Shown in pieces: positions 1 through 6,724 of a stretch of 8,453 bases of DNA. Source of the stretch: Haemophilus sp. (GTDB lineage Bacteria > Pseudomonadota > Gammaproteobacteria > Enterobacterales > Pasteurellaceae); the NCBI GenBank assembly GCA_019423005.1, contig JAHZCF010000116.1, positions 1 to 8,453 on the forward strand, read 5' to 3'. The position numbers and the translations under genes were made by a program. The notes below the pieces were generated by a model. It had not been told where the DNA came from. It did not search any database and saw nothing but the letters and a program-made list of their open reading frames with translations. Position 1 is the stretch's first letter, and each line of letters opens with the position of its first letter.

Positions 1-27
1 TAAGCCGACATTTGCCGGCTTATTTTT
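1..27. terminator. Hairpin terminator downstream of pssA
   Basis: Bases 1-7 (TAAGCCG) are complementary to 16-22 (CGGCTTA). On the plus strand a run of TTTTTA follows. On the minus strand, the pssA transcript, the stem extends to 9 bp around an AAAT loop because position 8/15 becomes a G-U wobble; on the plus strand the same position is an A-C mismatch. The pssA stop is 9 bases from the stem. The hairpin probably ends pssA transcription and may also serve a convergent gene to the left. Any U-run for pssA would lie outside the window. Confidence 0.75.
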
Positions 28-31
28 ATGT

Positions 32-1399
32 TTATAAAATCATTTTGACTAATTTGTCTGCTTGAATCCGAGCAAATTTCTTCAACAGTTTTTGCACCGG
101 TTCAGGATATTGCGTCAATTCTTCTAATTCAGAATAATCTTGCAATACTTTGGTATGTTGGCGGATGTGCGATAATTCTTTTTCCGCTTGTGACAGAAGT
201 TCTTGTTTTGGATCGTGGATTAATAATCCATTTTCTGCATCTAAACGCCATGCACGAGGATTCAGGTTGTTCCCTGTTAAAAGAATATACTGATTGTCCA
301 CCCAAACACCTTTGAGGTGATAAGTGTTATCGCCGTCTTTCCATAAACGCACCGTTAAATGGCCATTTTTAATGTAAGCATCAAATTTCTCGCAGAAACG
401 ACGAAGATTGCTTTCATATAAATAAGGCAATGCACCTGCCATTTTAAATGGCTGCTCTGGTGGAATATAGAAATCGTTCGCGACTTTATCACCCACAATA
501 ATTTCGACACGTTTTCCTTGTTCTAATAAGCGGGCAAGTTTACTTCTTAGCGTGCGAGGGAAGTTGAAATAAGGCGTACAAATCACCAGTTTTTCCTGCA
601 CTTGTAAGAATAAATCTTCAATAACTTGGTTTAATTCATTGCCCGATGCACCTAAACCAAAAAGTGGTGAAATGGTTAAAACATCTGAAAAACCAACCGC
701 ACTTTCCAACTGATATTCCGCATGGGCAGATAAGTTTTTACGATAAGCTTTTATTGCACTACGAATTTCTTTGGTGCGAGGACGATTAGCTACATCTAAT
801 GGATGTACAGCGCTGAAATCCAATAAATAATCATTGATGAAATTAACCATAGAGTCTGCCAATGCAGCATTGTGGATTTTTTGATAACGGTCGTAACGGT
901 ATTTATCTTGTTGTTGTAAATACACGTTATTAATACTTGCGCCGCTATAAAGCACGGTATCATCAAAGACAAAGCCTTTAATATGTAATACACCAAAGAC
1001 TTCGCGGGTATTAATTGGCACACCGAAGAACATATTCGGTTCATCGGGAAGTTGATAGGTTTGGCGTTGTTCACAATACCAATCAGCATTAGTAGCAGAT
1101 TTTTCTGCACCGAGTAAATTGCGTTGTCCGCGATGCCAATCTACTAAAATTTTCACATCTAATTCAGGATGATCTTGTTTTACGCGATAAATCTCATTGA
1201 GAATTTCTTGTCCTGCTTCATCTTTTTGCCAGTAAAGTGCGGTCACGTAAATGCGTTTTTTAGCTTGGCGAATTAATTCTATAATTTGTGCTTTGAATTC
1301 AAGCGGACTAAACAGAAACTCAACCTGTTCAGCCTGTAAAGGAAGAAAAGGCAAATTTTTTAAATTTTGTTCTGCTCGTTTAGCTTTATTGATTAACAT
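32..1399 (-). CDS. pssA: CDP-diacylglycerol--serine O-phosphatidyltransferase (phosphatidylserine synthase)
   Basis: The enzyme transfers a phosphatidyl group from CDP-diacylglycerol to L-serine, giving phosphatidylserine and CMP. This is the committed step to phosphatidylethanolamine, the main bacterial membrane lipid. The 455-residue protein belongs to the phospholipase D superfamily, as does the E. coli enzyme (about 451 residues). Both HxKxxxxD motifs are intact: H139-K141-D146, followed by the SGASINN stretch, and H361-K363-D368, followed by TGNNLNPRAW. There is no signal peptide or clear membrane helix, which fits a peripheral enzyme that binds acidic membrane. The start (MLINKAKR) has a weak AGAG ribosome-binding site about 8 bases upstream. 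Two uptake signal sequences lie inside the gene. It diverges from the yfiF-like gene, a pairing I recall from H. influenzae (HI0425/HI0424). Identification is firm. Confidence 0.95.
   Translation of the reverse strand: MLINKAKRAEQNLKNLPFLPLQAEQVEFLFSPLEFKAQIIELIRQAKKRIYVTALYWQKDEAGQEILNEIYRVKQDHPELDVKILVDWHRGQRNLLGAEKSATNADWYCEQRQTYQLPDEPNMFFGVPINTREVFGVLHIKGFVFDDTVLYSGASINNVYLQQQDKYRYDRYQKIHNAALADSMVNFINDYLLDFSAVHPLDVANRPRTKEIRSAIKAYRKNLSAHAEYQLESAVGFSDVLTISPLFGLGASGNELNQVIEDLFLQVQEKLVICTPYFNFPRTLRSKLARLLEQGKRVEIIVGDKVANDFYIPPEQPFKMAGALPYLYESNLRRFCEKFDAYIKNGHLTVRLWKDGDNTYHLKGVWVDNQYILLTGNNLNPRAWRLDAENGLLIHDPKQELLSQAEKELSHIRQHTKVLQDYSELEELTQYPEPVQKLLKKFARIQADKLVKMIL
696..704 (-). repeat. DNA uptake signal sequence (Haemophilus type)
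   Basis: A perfect ACCGCACTT, the complement of AAGTGCGGT, lies inside pssA. This 9-mer marks DNA for preferential uptake by naturally competent Haemophilus. Confidence 0.9.
1235..1243 (+). repeat. DNA uptake signal sequence (Haemophilus type)
   Basis: A perfect AAGTGCGGT followed by CA, matching the longer consensus AAGTGCGGTCA. It lies inside pssA, in the part encoding residues 53-55 of the N-terminal region. Confidence 0.9.
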
Positions 1400-1454
1400 A
1401 ATCGATCTCTACACTAAAAATTAATGCTCTAGTTTACAATATTTCCTTTGAGGA

Positions 1455-1486
1455 TTGATAGAAAAAAGGTTTTTTTTCGTTATAAT
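1455..1486 (+). promoter_or_regulatory. Probable promoter for the yfiF-like gene, possibly shared with pssA
   Basis: A perfect -10 hexamer TATAAT sits at 1481-1486, about 62 bases before the yfiF-like start. The best -35 match is TTGATA at 1455-1460 (5 of 6), but the 20-base spacer is longer than ideal, so the -35 assignment is uncertain. A run of T fills the spacer. The sequence around the -10 (GTTATAAT) also reads ATTATAAC on the other strand, so a divergent pssA promoter could overlap it. A second weak pssA -10 candidate, TAAACT, lies at 1431-1436 on the minus strand. Confidence 0.55.
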
Positions 1487-1548
1487 GCTCACAAATTTTC
1501 GCATTTTTTGGCGAATTATTATCCAATTTTTCCTTCGAGAAGCAAATT

Positions 1549-2622
1549 ATGAGCAATTCACGCAAACCATCATTCCAAACAAATTCCACCAAATCTTTTC
1601 AAGAGCGTAGCCCAAAACGTGCATTTAATGACAAAGAACGTCGCTTTGATGATTATCGTAATAATGAAAAACGTGAGGGAAATCGACCGCACTTTGATAA
1701 AAAACGGGATGATCGTAAACCTTCTCGTGGCTTCCAACAGGAAGAAGTGAGAGAACCGAAAATTGCTGAACTTTCATTAAATAAAGCCAATGGTGAAAGT
1801 GGCTCGGTAAAAGTAACGGTGAAAAGTACTGGCGTGAGTTATAAACCGAAAGAAAAGAAAACGGGCGCATTATCACCACGAGCACCGGAGAAAATTAAAA
1901 AGAACCGTGCTGAAGAAATGAAAGTGTATGGTGAAAATGCCTGCTTAGAATTGTTTGCAGAACGTCCAGAGAGCATTGTTCGAGTATGGGCAACGGTGCA
2001 AATGGCACATCGAATTGGCGAGATTTTCAGTTATTTAGCCGCAAATAAAAAAGTGTATCACGTGGTGGATAGCGAAGAGCTAAGTTTAGTAAGTGGTACC
2101 GAGCATCATGGTGGCATTTGTATGTTAGTGAAAAAACAACGTACTTTTTCTTTGCAAGGTTATTTAGATGTACCGCGTCAAGAAGACTACTTAGTGGTGC
2201 TTGATCAAGTCAATAATGCGCAGAACCTAGGTGGCGTTGTGCGTACTTGCGCCTTCTACGGCATTAAAAATGTGGTAACAAATCAAGTTGAACAGCTTTA
2301 TGCACCAGCTGCGATGCGTGTGGCTGAAGGCGGAATGGAGCATATTCGTATTTTAGAAACAGAAAGTACTGAAATCGCTTTAGAGGCTTTACGTAAAGCG
2401 GGCTATCAGATTATTCATGTATCAACCAATAAACAAGGCGTGGCATTGGAACAACTCAAATTCGCGGAGAAAGTCGCGTTGGTATTGAGCGAAGGTAGTA
2501 CAGATGATATTCGTGATAAACAAGATGTAAATGTGCGCCTTTCTTTAAGTAATCCATTAAAAGCAGGATTAAATATTGCAGTAAATGCAGGGATTTTATT
2601 ATCACATTGGTATGTGAAATAA
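1549..2622 (+). CDS. yfiF: YfiF/TrmH-family (SPOUT) RNA methyltransferase
   Basis: A predicted SAM-dependent tRNA/rRNA 2'-O-methyltransferase of the SpoU/TrmH class, 357 residues; the target RNA is unknown. Residues 1 to about 120 form a highly charged, low-complexity tail rich in K, R, D, E and N, probably disordered and RNA-contacting. Residues about 124-200 match the SpoU substrate-binding domain (it opens MKVYGENACLELF). Residues about 213-354 are the SPOUT knot domain. Motif 1 is clear: N223, N226, G228 and R232. Motif 2 reads LVLSEG (311-316), without the usual glycine before SEG, and motif 3 reads GLNIAVNAGILL (340-351) where SLN is usual. A GAGAAG ribosome-binding site lies 6 bases before the ATG. 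I recall the same gene beside pssA in H. influenzae (HI0424), and yfiF lies near pssA in E. coli. RlmB and TrmH are paralogues, but the long tail and context favour YfiF. Confidence 0.85.
   Translation: MSNSRKPSFQTNSTKSFQERSPKRAFNDKERRFDDYRNNEKREGNRPHFDKKRDDRKPSRGFQQEEVREPKIAELSLNKANGESGSVKVTVKSTGVSYKPKEKKTGALSPRAPEKIKKNRAEEMKVYGENACLELFAERPESIVRVWATVQMAHRIGEIFSYLAANKKVYHVVDSEELSLVSGTEHHGGICMLVKKQRTFSLQGYLDVPRQEDYLVVLDQVNNAQNLGGVVRTCAFYGIKNVVTNQVEQLYAPAAMRVAEGGMEHIRILETESTEIALEALRKAGYQIIHVSTNKQGVALEQLKFAEKVALVLSEGSTDDIRDKQDVNVRLSLSNPLKAGLNIAVNAGILLSHWYVK
1686..1694 (-). repeat. DNA uptake signal sequence (Haemophilus type)
   Basis: A perfect ACCGCACTT (AAGTGCGGT on the minus strand) inside the disordered N-terminal tail of the yfiF-like gene, encoding part of NRPHFD. 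AT-rich segments follow on the minus strand, as in the extended consensus. Confidence 0.9.
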
Positions 2623-2626
2623 CCTT

Positions 2627-2635
2627 AAGTGCGGT
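2627..2635 (+). repeat. Intergenic DNA uptake signal sequence
   Basis: A perfect AAGTGCGGT followed by CA and an AT-rich run, lying 4 bases after the yfiF-like stop codon and 19 bases before the terminator stem. Unlike many intergenic copies it is not paired with an inverted partner, so it does not form the terminator itself. Confidence 0.93.
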
Positions 2636-2654
2636 CATTTTTAGGTTTGTTTTG

Positions 2655-2686
2655 GGGCTGACATCTGTCAGCCCTTTTTCTTTTTC
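2655..2686 (+). terminator. Rho-independent terminator of the yfiF-like gene
   Basis: GGGCTGACA (2655-2663) and TGTCAGCCC (2666-2674) form a perfect 9-bp inverted repeat with TC between; in practice the inner pair opens to give a 4-base loop. TTTTTCTTTTTC follows directly. The stem starts 32 bases after the stop codon. Confidence 0.92.
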
Positions 2687-2730
2687 AAAATTATGTAAGA
2701 TTCAAATTTTAATATTTCTTTTAAAAGCCT

Positions 2731-2760
2731 TTGGGGGTAATCAGACAAAAGATCTATACT
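2731..2760 (+). promoter_or_regulatory. Candidate promoter for gsp
   Basis: TATACT at 2755-2760 is a good -10 match, 31 bases before the gsp start. The only -35-like hexamer at a normal distance is TTGGGG at 2731-2736 (18-base spacer, 3 of 6 matches), so the promoter may be weak or activator-dependent. The sequence just upstream is AT-rich. No recognised operator was seen. Confidence 0.45.
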
Positions 2761-2791
2761 ATTTCGAGTAGTTATTTAACAGGGAGTTTTT

Positions 2792-4681
2792 ATGCCTGAA
2801 CGTTCAGCCAATATTAGTACACATGATCCTTTCGGAAGTTTATTAGGTTATGCACCAGGTGGGATTGCGATTTATTCATCAGATTATCATACCGCAGATG
2901 AGAAAGAGTATCCGGATGATGCCGCCTTTCGCAGTTATTTAGGACGAGAATACATGGGCTATAAATGGCAGTGCGTGGAATTTGCGCGCCGTTATTTATA
3001 TCTCAATCATGGCATGGTGTTTACTGATGTAGGAATGGCTTACGAGATCTTTTCTCTACGATTTTTACGTCAAGTGGTGAATGATGCCTTATTACCTTTA
3101 CAAGCCTTTGCAAATGGTTGTAAACGTAAGCCTGAAGCAGGTGCATTGTTAATTTGGCAGGAGGGCGGTGAATTTAAACATACGGGGCATGTGGCGATCA
3201 TTACCGAAGTCTTAGAGGATAAAATTCGCATCGCTGAGCAAAACGTGATTCACTCTCGCTTACCAAGCGGGCAGCAATGGACACGAGAACTTCCAATGAC
3301 AGTTTCAGAAACGGGGTATTTTCTACATGATACCTTTGATGATACCGAAATTTTAGGTTGGATGATCCAAACGGAAGACACAGAATACAGCCTGCCTCAG
3401 CCAACACCAGAAAAAGAGAAACTTGAGATTCATGCTGAACATATAGAAAACAATGGTCAGTTTGAGCATAAATGGCTGAATGAGAAAAATGAATTTGAAG
3501 CGGCATATGTGAAAGCCATGGGTGGGCACAAAGTCAGCCATTCGGATCAATATCGCTATTTTACGATGTCTGAAACAGCACAACATGAGTTAATTCGTGC
3601 AACCAATGAATTGCATTTAATGTATTTGCATGCCACAGATAAAGTTTTAAAAGACGATAAGTTATTACAATATTTCAATATTCCTAAATTGCTTTGGCCT
3701 CGTTTACGATTGTCTTGGCAAAATCGCCGTTACCAAACCATCACGGGACGTTTAGATTTCTGCATGGATAGTCGTGGATTGAAAGTGTATGAATACAATG
3801 CTGACTCAGCCTCTTGTCACGCTGAAGCTGGTGAGTTTATGAATCGATGGGCAATTCAGGGCGGATTGAAGATTGGTGATAATCCAGCTGATGGCTTACG
3901 TAATGCATTAGCGGATTGTTGGAAACACAGTGAAGCTACGCCGCTTGTTCATATTATGCAAGATCATGATGATGAAGAAGATTACCACTCATTGTTTATG
4001 CGTAATGCACTGGTCCAAGCAGGATTTCAAGCCAAAATTATTCATGGTACAGAGGGGCTACATTGGGATAGTCGTGGTCGTTTAATTGATGATGAAGATA
4101 ACCAGATAAAAACGGTGTGGAAAACATGGGCTTGGGAAACCATGTTAGAGCAACTTCGTGAAGATGCGACAGGCATGGAAGTGGCTCCACCAATTCGTAC
4201 AGGCTACCCGGAAGATAAAGTGCGGTTAATTGACGTGTTACTTCGTCCGGAAGTCTTAGTTTACGAGCCACTTTGGACTGCCATCCCAAGTAATAAAGCG
4301 ATCTTACCTGTATTATGGTCATTATTCCCGAATCATCGGTATTTACTTGAAGCAGGATTTGAACTGACACCAGAGTTGGTTAAAAATGGTTATGCACAAA
4401 AACCAATTGCAGGCCGTCGAGGTGATAATGTGAAACTCATTGGTGAGTGTAAATCTGTACTCGATAGCACGGACGGTCGTTTTGATAAGCAGGAAAGTAT
4501 TTATCAACAGCTTTGGTGTTTGCCAAAAGTGGAAGATCAATATGTTCAGGTTTGTACTTTCACTGTAGGTGGGCATTATGGTGGTAGCTGTTTACGCTCA
4601 GACCCGAGTTTGGTCATTATGGGAAACAGTGATATGCAACCGTTAAGAGTATTATCTGATAAAGATTTCCTTAAGAAATAA
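2792..4681 (+). CDS. gsp: Bifunctional glutathionylspermidine amidase/synthetase
   Basis: This cytoplasmic enzyme joins glutathione to spermidine using ATP (C-terminal half) and hydrolyses the conjugate back (N-terminal half). It has 629 residues; the E. coli enzyme has about 619. The N-terminal CHAP-type cysteine amidase spans about 15-195, with nucleophile C61 (WQCVEFARR), H133 (HTGHVAI) and E149 (IAEQNV), each 2 above the E. coli C59/H131/E147 I remember. The ATP-grasp-like synthetase covers about 205-629. R320, D322, E334, N336, C342, K502, K537 and R602 match, at a constant offset of 4, the E. coli substrate, magnesium and ATP residues. Both activities should therefore be intact. AGGGAG lies 5 bases before the ATG, fixing the start. 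The gene has its own promoter candidate and terminator and is not in an operon. One uptake signal lies inside it. Confidence 0.95.
   Translation: MPERSANISTHDPFGSLLGYAPGGIAIYSSDYHTADEKEYPDDAAFRSYLGREYMGYKWQCVEFARRYLYLNHGMVFTDVGMAYEIFSLRFLRQVVNDALLPLQAFANGCKRKPEAGALLIWQEGGEFKHTGHVAIITEVLEDKIRIAEQNVIHSRLPSGQQWTRELPMTVSETGYFLHDTFDDTEILGWMIQTEDTEYSLPQPTPEKEKLEIHAEHIENNGQFEHKWLNEKNEFEAAYVKAMGGHKVSHSDQYRYFTMSETAQHELIRATNELHLMYLHATDKVLKDDKLLQYFNIPKLLWPRLRLSWQNRRYQTITGRLDFCMDSRGLKVYEYNADSASCHAEAGEFMNRWAIQGGLKIGDNPADGLRNALADCWKHSEATPLVHIMQDHDDEEDYHSLFMRNALVQAGFQAKIIHGTEGLHWDSRGRLIDDEDNQIKTVWKTWAWETMLEQLREDATGMEVAPPIRTGYPEDKVRLIDVLLRPEVLVYEPLWTAIPSNKAILPVLWSLFPNHRYLLEAGFELTPELVKNGYAQKPIAGRRGDNVKLIGECKSVLDSTDGRFDKQESIYQQLWCLPKVEDQYVQVCTFTVGGHYGGSCLRSDPSLVIMGNSDMQPLRVLSDKDFLKK
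4218..4226 (+). repeat. DNA uptake signal sequence (Haemophilus type)
   Basis: A perfect AAGTGCGGT inside gsp, encoding part of DKVRLI (residues 475-480). Its presence suggests gsp has long resided in, or came from, a genome using the Haemophilus signal. The flank is TA rather than the CA of the extended consensus. Confidence 0.9.
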
Positions 4682-4684
4682 AAA

Positions 4685-4718
4685 CAAAATCGGCACTCAA
4701 TGAGTGCCGATTTATTAT
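4685..4718. terminator. Bidirectional terminator between gsp and napC
   Basis: Bases 4687-4698 and 4702-4713 form a perfect 12-bp inverted repeat (core CGGCACTC/GAGTGCCG) with the 3-base loop AAT. T-rich sequence follows the stem on the plus strand (TTTATTAT), and on the minus strand TTTTGTTTTTATTTC follows. It lies just after the gsp stop (4681) and 20 bases beyond the napC stop, so it should end both convergent transcripts. Confidence 0.93.
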
Positions 4719-4733
4719 CATCAATTTATTAAA

Positions 4734-5372
4734 TTATTTCGCATCTTTGTTATCAGCAGGTTTTTCATTTGCTTTTAACATATCCGCAGGAATAAAGCTT
4801 TGTTGTACTTTTTCCATGTGTGGAAGGTTATGCGCAATACCTTTGTGACAATCGATACAGGTTTTGTTTTGTTCCTGTGCAAGGGCGTGCATTTGTTGTG
4901 CCACAGTTTTTTGTTGAGTAAAGTCCATATCATTGAAGTTATGGCAGTTACGGCACTCTTGTGAGTTATTCGCTTTCATACGCGCCCATTCGCGTTCTGC
5001 CATTTCTAAACGATGTTTTTCGAATTTTTCTTTAGTATCGACTTTACCTGTAAAGTGAGCATAAACTTCTGTCGATGCCTGCATTTTTCGGATCATTTTA
5101 GGTACAAATTCATGCGGAACGTGACAGTCTGAACAAATTGCTTTCACACCTGAACGGTTACTAAAGTGGATTGACGCTTGGTATTCAGGTACAACGTCAT
5201 TAGTATGACAGTCTGAGCAGAATTGCTCTGTATTGGTTGTTGCCATTCCTGCATTAAACAGGTTAGTTCCAACGATAGTACCAATGATAGTTAATAAAAT
5301 AACCCCACCAATTGCCATTTTGCTCGGAGAGCGTAACCAACGGCAAACTTTCTGAATGCTTGATTTAATCAT
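4734..5372 (-). CDS. napC: Membrane-anchored tetraheme c-type cytochrome NapC
   Basis: NapC takes electrons from quinol in the inner membrane and passes them to the periplasmic NapB/NapA nitrate reductase. The 212-residue protein belongs to the NapC/NirT family. Residues about 19-39 form one N-terminal transmembrane anchor with a basic cytoplasmic start; the rest is periplasmic. Four heme c sites are present: C52-C55-H56, C80-C83-H84, C140-C143-H144 and C172-C175-H176, spaced as two pairs as expected for the family. The C-terminus ends in a short charged tail (KPADNKDAK). GGAG lies 7 bases before the ATG, and only 11 bases separate it from napB. It is the last gene of the operon, followed by the shared terminator. 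TorC and NrfH are relatives, but the context fixes the NapC call. Confidence 0.96.
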   Translation of the reverse strand: MIKSSIQKVCRWLRSPSKMAIGGVILLTIIGTIVGTNLFNAGMATTNTEQFCSDCHTNDVVPEYQASIHFSNRSGVKAICSDCHVPHEFVPKMIRKMQASTEVYAHFTGKVDTKEKFEKHRLEMAEREWARMKANNSQECRNCHNFNDMDFTQQKTVAQQMHALAQEQNKTCIDCHKGIAHNLPHMEKVQQSFIPADMLKANEKPADNKDAK

Positions 5373-5383
5373 GGTTTAGCTCC

Positions 5384-5812
5384 TTATTTACCTTGCATTT
5401 GACGAATGGTTTCGAATTTATTTTGAATAATTGGATTTACGTTAGTTTGCTGAACGTGGCATTGTAAACAGAAATAACGACGTGGTGAGGTACCTTCTGT
5501 TTTTTGACCATCACGTGTTAAGAAATGACTCTCAGGAACACGTGGCGCACCCGTTGTTGGGGCAACATCTGGCGCGTGGCAACCTAAACATTGATTCGCA
5601 TTTTTAGTTACTTGTAAGCCACGAATGCTGTGTGGAACAAGTGGGGGTTGGTTAGGAAAAGTAACAGGAATATTGCCTACATCTTTATAAGGATTATTAA
5701 ATGCAGGTGCAAGACTTTCTGCTGTTTTATCGATGCTGTTTGCAACTTGTGGTGCATCAGCAAATGCCAATCCACTACATAAAGCCAGCATGAAAATAAA
5801 TGATTTTTTCAT
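5384..5812 (-). CDS. napB: Periplasmic diheme cytochrome c NapB (nitrate reductase small subunit)
   Basis: NapB is the electron-transfer subunit that binds NapA in the periplasm and relays electrons from NapC. I chose the ATG at 5812 (MKKSFIFML), giving 142 residues. An in-frame GTG at 5821 would add three residues but sits only one base from the GGA of the ribosome-binding site. The start gives a typical Sec signal peptide: KK, a hydrophobic core, and likely cleavage after LAFA (residue 18). Two heme c motifs follow: CLGCH (C75-C78-H79) and CLQCH (C115-C118-H119). The conserved block between signal and first heme (PPLVPHSIRG) is typical of NapB. It lies between napH (21-bp gap) and napC (11-bp gap) and is co-transcribed with them. 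Confidence 0.96.
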   Translation of the reverse strand: MKKSFIFMLALCSGLAFADAPQVANSIDKTAESLAPAFNNPYKDVGNIPVTFPNQPPLVPHSIRGLQVTKNANQCLGCHAPDVAPTTGAPRVPESHFLTRDGQKTEGTSPRRYFCLQCHVQQTNVNPIIQNKFETIRQMQGK

Positions 5813-5820
5813 GAAATCCA

Positions 5821-5824
5821 CTCC
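5821..5824 (-). promoter_or_regulatory. Ribosome-binding site that decides the napB start
   Basis: On the minus strand GGAG is 8 bases before the ATG at 5812, a normal distance. The alternative GTG at 5821-5819 overlaps the last G of this motif and could not use it. Confidence 0.8.
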
Positions 5825-5833
5825 ATTAAATAA

Positions 5834-6724
5834 TTAAATATTTTTAATTTTTATTTGTTTCTCCAAGCGAGATCCAAATGCAAATACATTTTCTGCGCAG
5901 ACGTCAATACAACGTCCACAAGTAATGCAATCTTTTGCCAGTATAATTTGGCTATCTTCTGGTCCACCGTGCAAAGGAAGTCTTAATACTTGCGGTTCAG
6001 GGCAAACATTATAACAGTCCATACAACGGTCACAGCGATCGCGATCGATTACGTTAATTTTTATCAGGCTTTTAGCGCCAATGACACCATATATCGCACC
6101 AATTGGGCAAAGGTGACCACACCAGCCATGCTCAGCAACAAGTAAGTCAAATAAAAAGATGACTGCGACCAACCAAAGGGTTGCACCTGTTCCAAAGACA
6201 AAGATACGTCCAAGTGCCGCGACAGGATTTATCCACTCCCATAAGAGCGTACCCGTTATTGCACTACCAACTAAAATGACGGCTAAAATCACATAGCGAA
6301 GTTGACGTGAAATTTTTAATGATTGTCGAATACCTAATTTTCTACGTAACCAAGCTGCAGCATCAGTCACAATATTCATTGGGCAAACCCAACTACAAAA
6401 GGCTTTGCTCGCAACAATGGCGTAGAATATGACAATCACTAAGGCACCAATAATCGTTGTGATTTCTGGTAGGTAACCTGTCACTAAACTTTCAGCGGTA
6501 ATCAATGGATCTGTCAATGGTACAGTATCCAAAAGCATGCTTGAGCTGTAATTGCCTTTTAGAATCCAAACTTGCCAAATCGGGCCGCTTAAGAACATTA
6601 AAATAATACTTAATTGACTGATTCGACGTAGAATTAAAAAGCGATAAGCATGCCACCAACCAAGTTTTTGACGTGCCTCTAAGCCGGCATCTTTTGGCTT
6701 ATTTGGGGTATATTTTTCAGCCAT
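5834..6724 (-). CDS. napH: Quinol dehydrogenase membrane component NapH (iron-sulfur protein)
   Basis: NapH is the inner-membrane partner of NapG; together they form a quinol-oxidising route into the Nap system, in E. coli chiefly from ubiquinol. The 296-residue protein has about four transmembrane helices (near 34-55, 88-108, 142-162, 174-196). It carries two CxxxCP motifs, C110-C114-P and C202-C206-P, at the cytoplasmic ends of helices. The C-terminal cytoplasmic part holds two [4Fe-4S] motifs: C231-C234-C237-C241-P and C266-C269-C272-C276. The length matches E. coli NapH (about 287). The start overlaps the napG stop by one base (TAATG), which suggests translational coupling. A G-rich GGGGGT ribosome-binding site lies 7 bases upstream within napG. 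Relatives include NosR/CcoG-type proteins, but context and both CxxxCP motifs favour NapH. Confidence 0.96.
   Translation of the reverse strand: MAEKYTPNKPKDAGLEARQKLGWWHAYRFLILRRISQLSIILMFLSGPIWQVWILKGNYSSSMLLDTVPLTDPLITAESLVTGYLPEITTIIGALVIVIFYAIVASKAFCSWVCPMNIVTDAAAWLRRKLGIRQSLKISRQLRYVILAVILVGSAITGTLLWEWINPVAALGRIFVFGTGATLWLVAVIFLFDLLVAEHGWCGHLCPIGAIYGVIGAKSLIKINVIDRDRCDRCMDCYNVCPEPQVLRLPLHGGPEDSQIILAKDCITCGRCIDVCAENVFAFGSRLEKQIKIKNI

Noticed and set aside
796..1110. Open frame on the minus strand inside pssA
   Set aside because: It overlaps pssA in another frame, lies over the conserved HKD region, and has no ribosome-binding site or recognisable domain.
1498..1517. Small inverted repeat TTCGC/GCGAA upstream of the yfiF-like gene
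   Set aside because: A 5-bp stem with an 8-base AT-rich loop is too weak to call an operator or riboswitch.
3201..4576. Minus-strand open frames opposite gsp
   Set aside because: They are antisense to conserved catalytic regions of gsp, with no promoter or ribosome-binding site seen.
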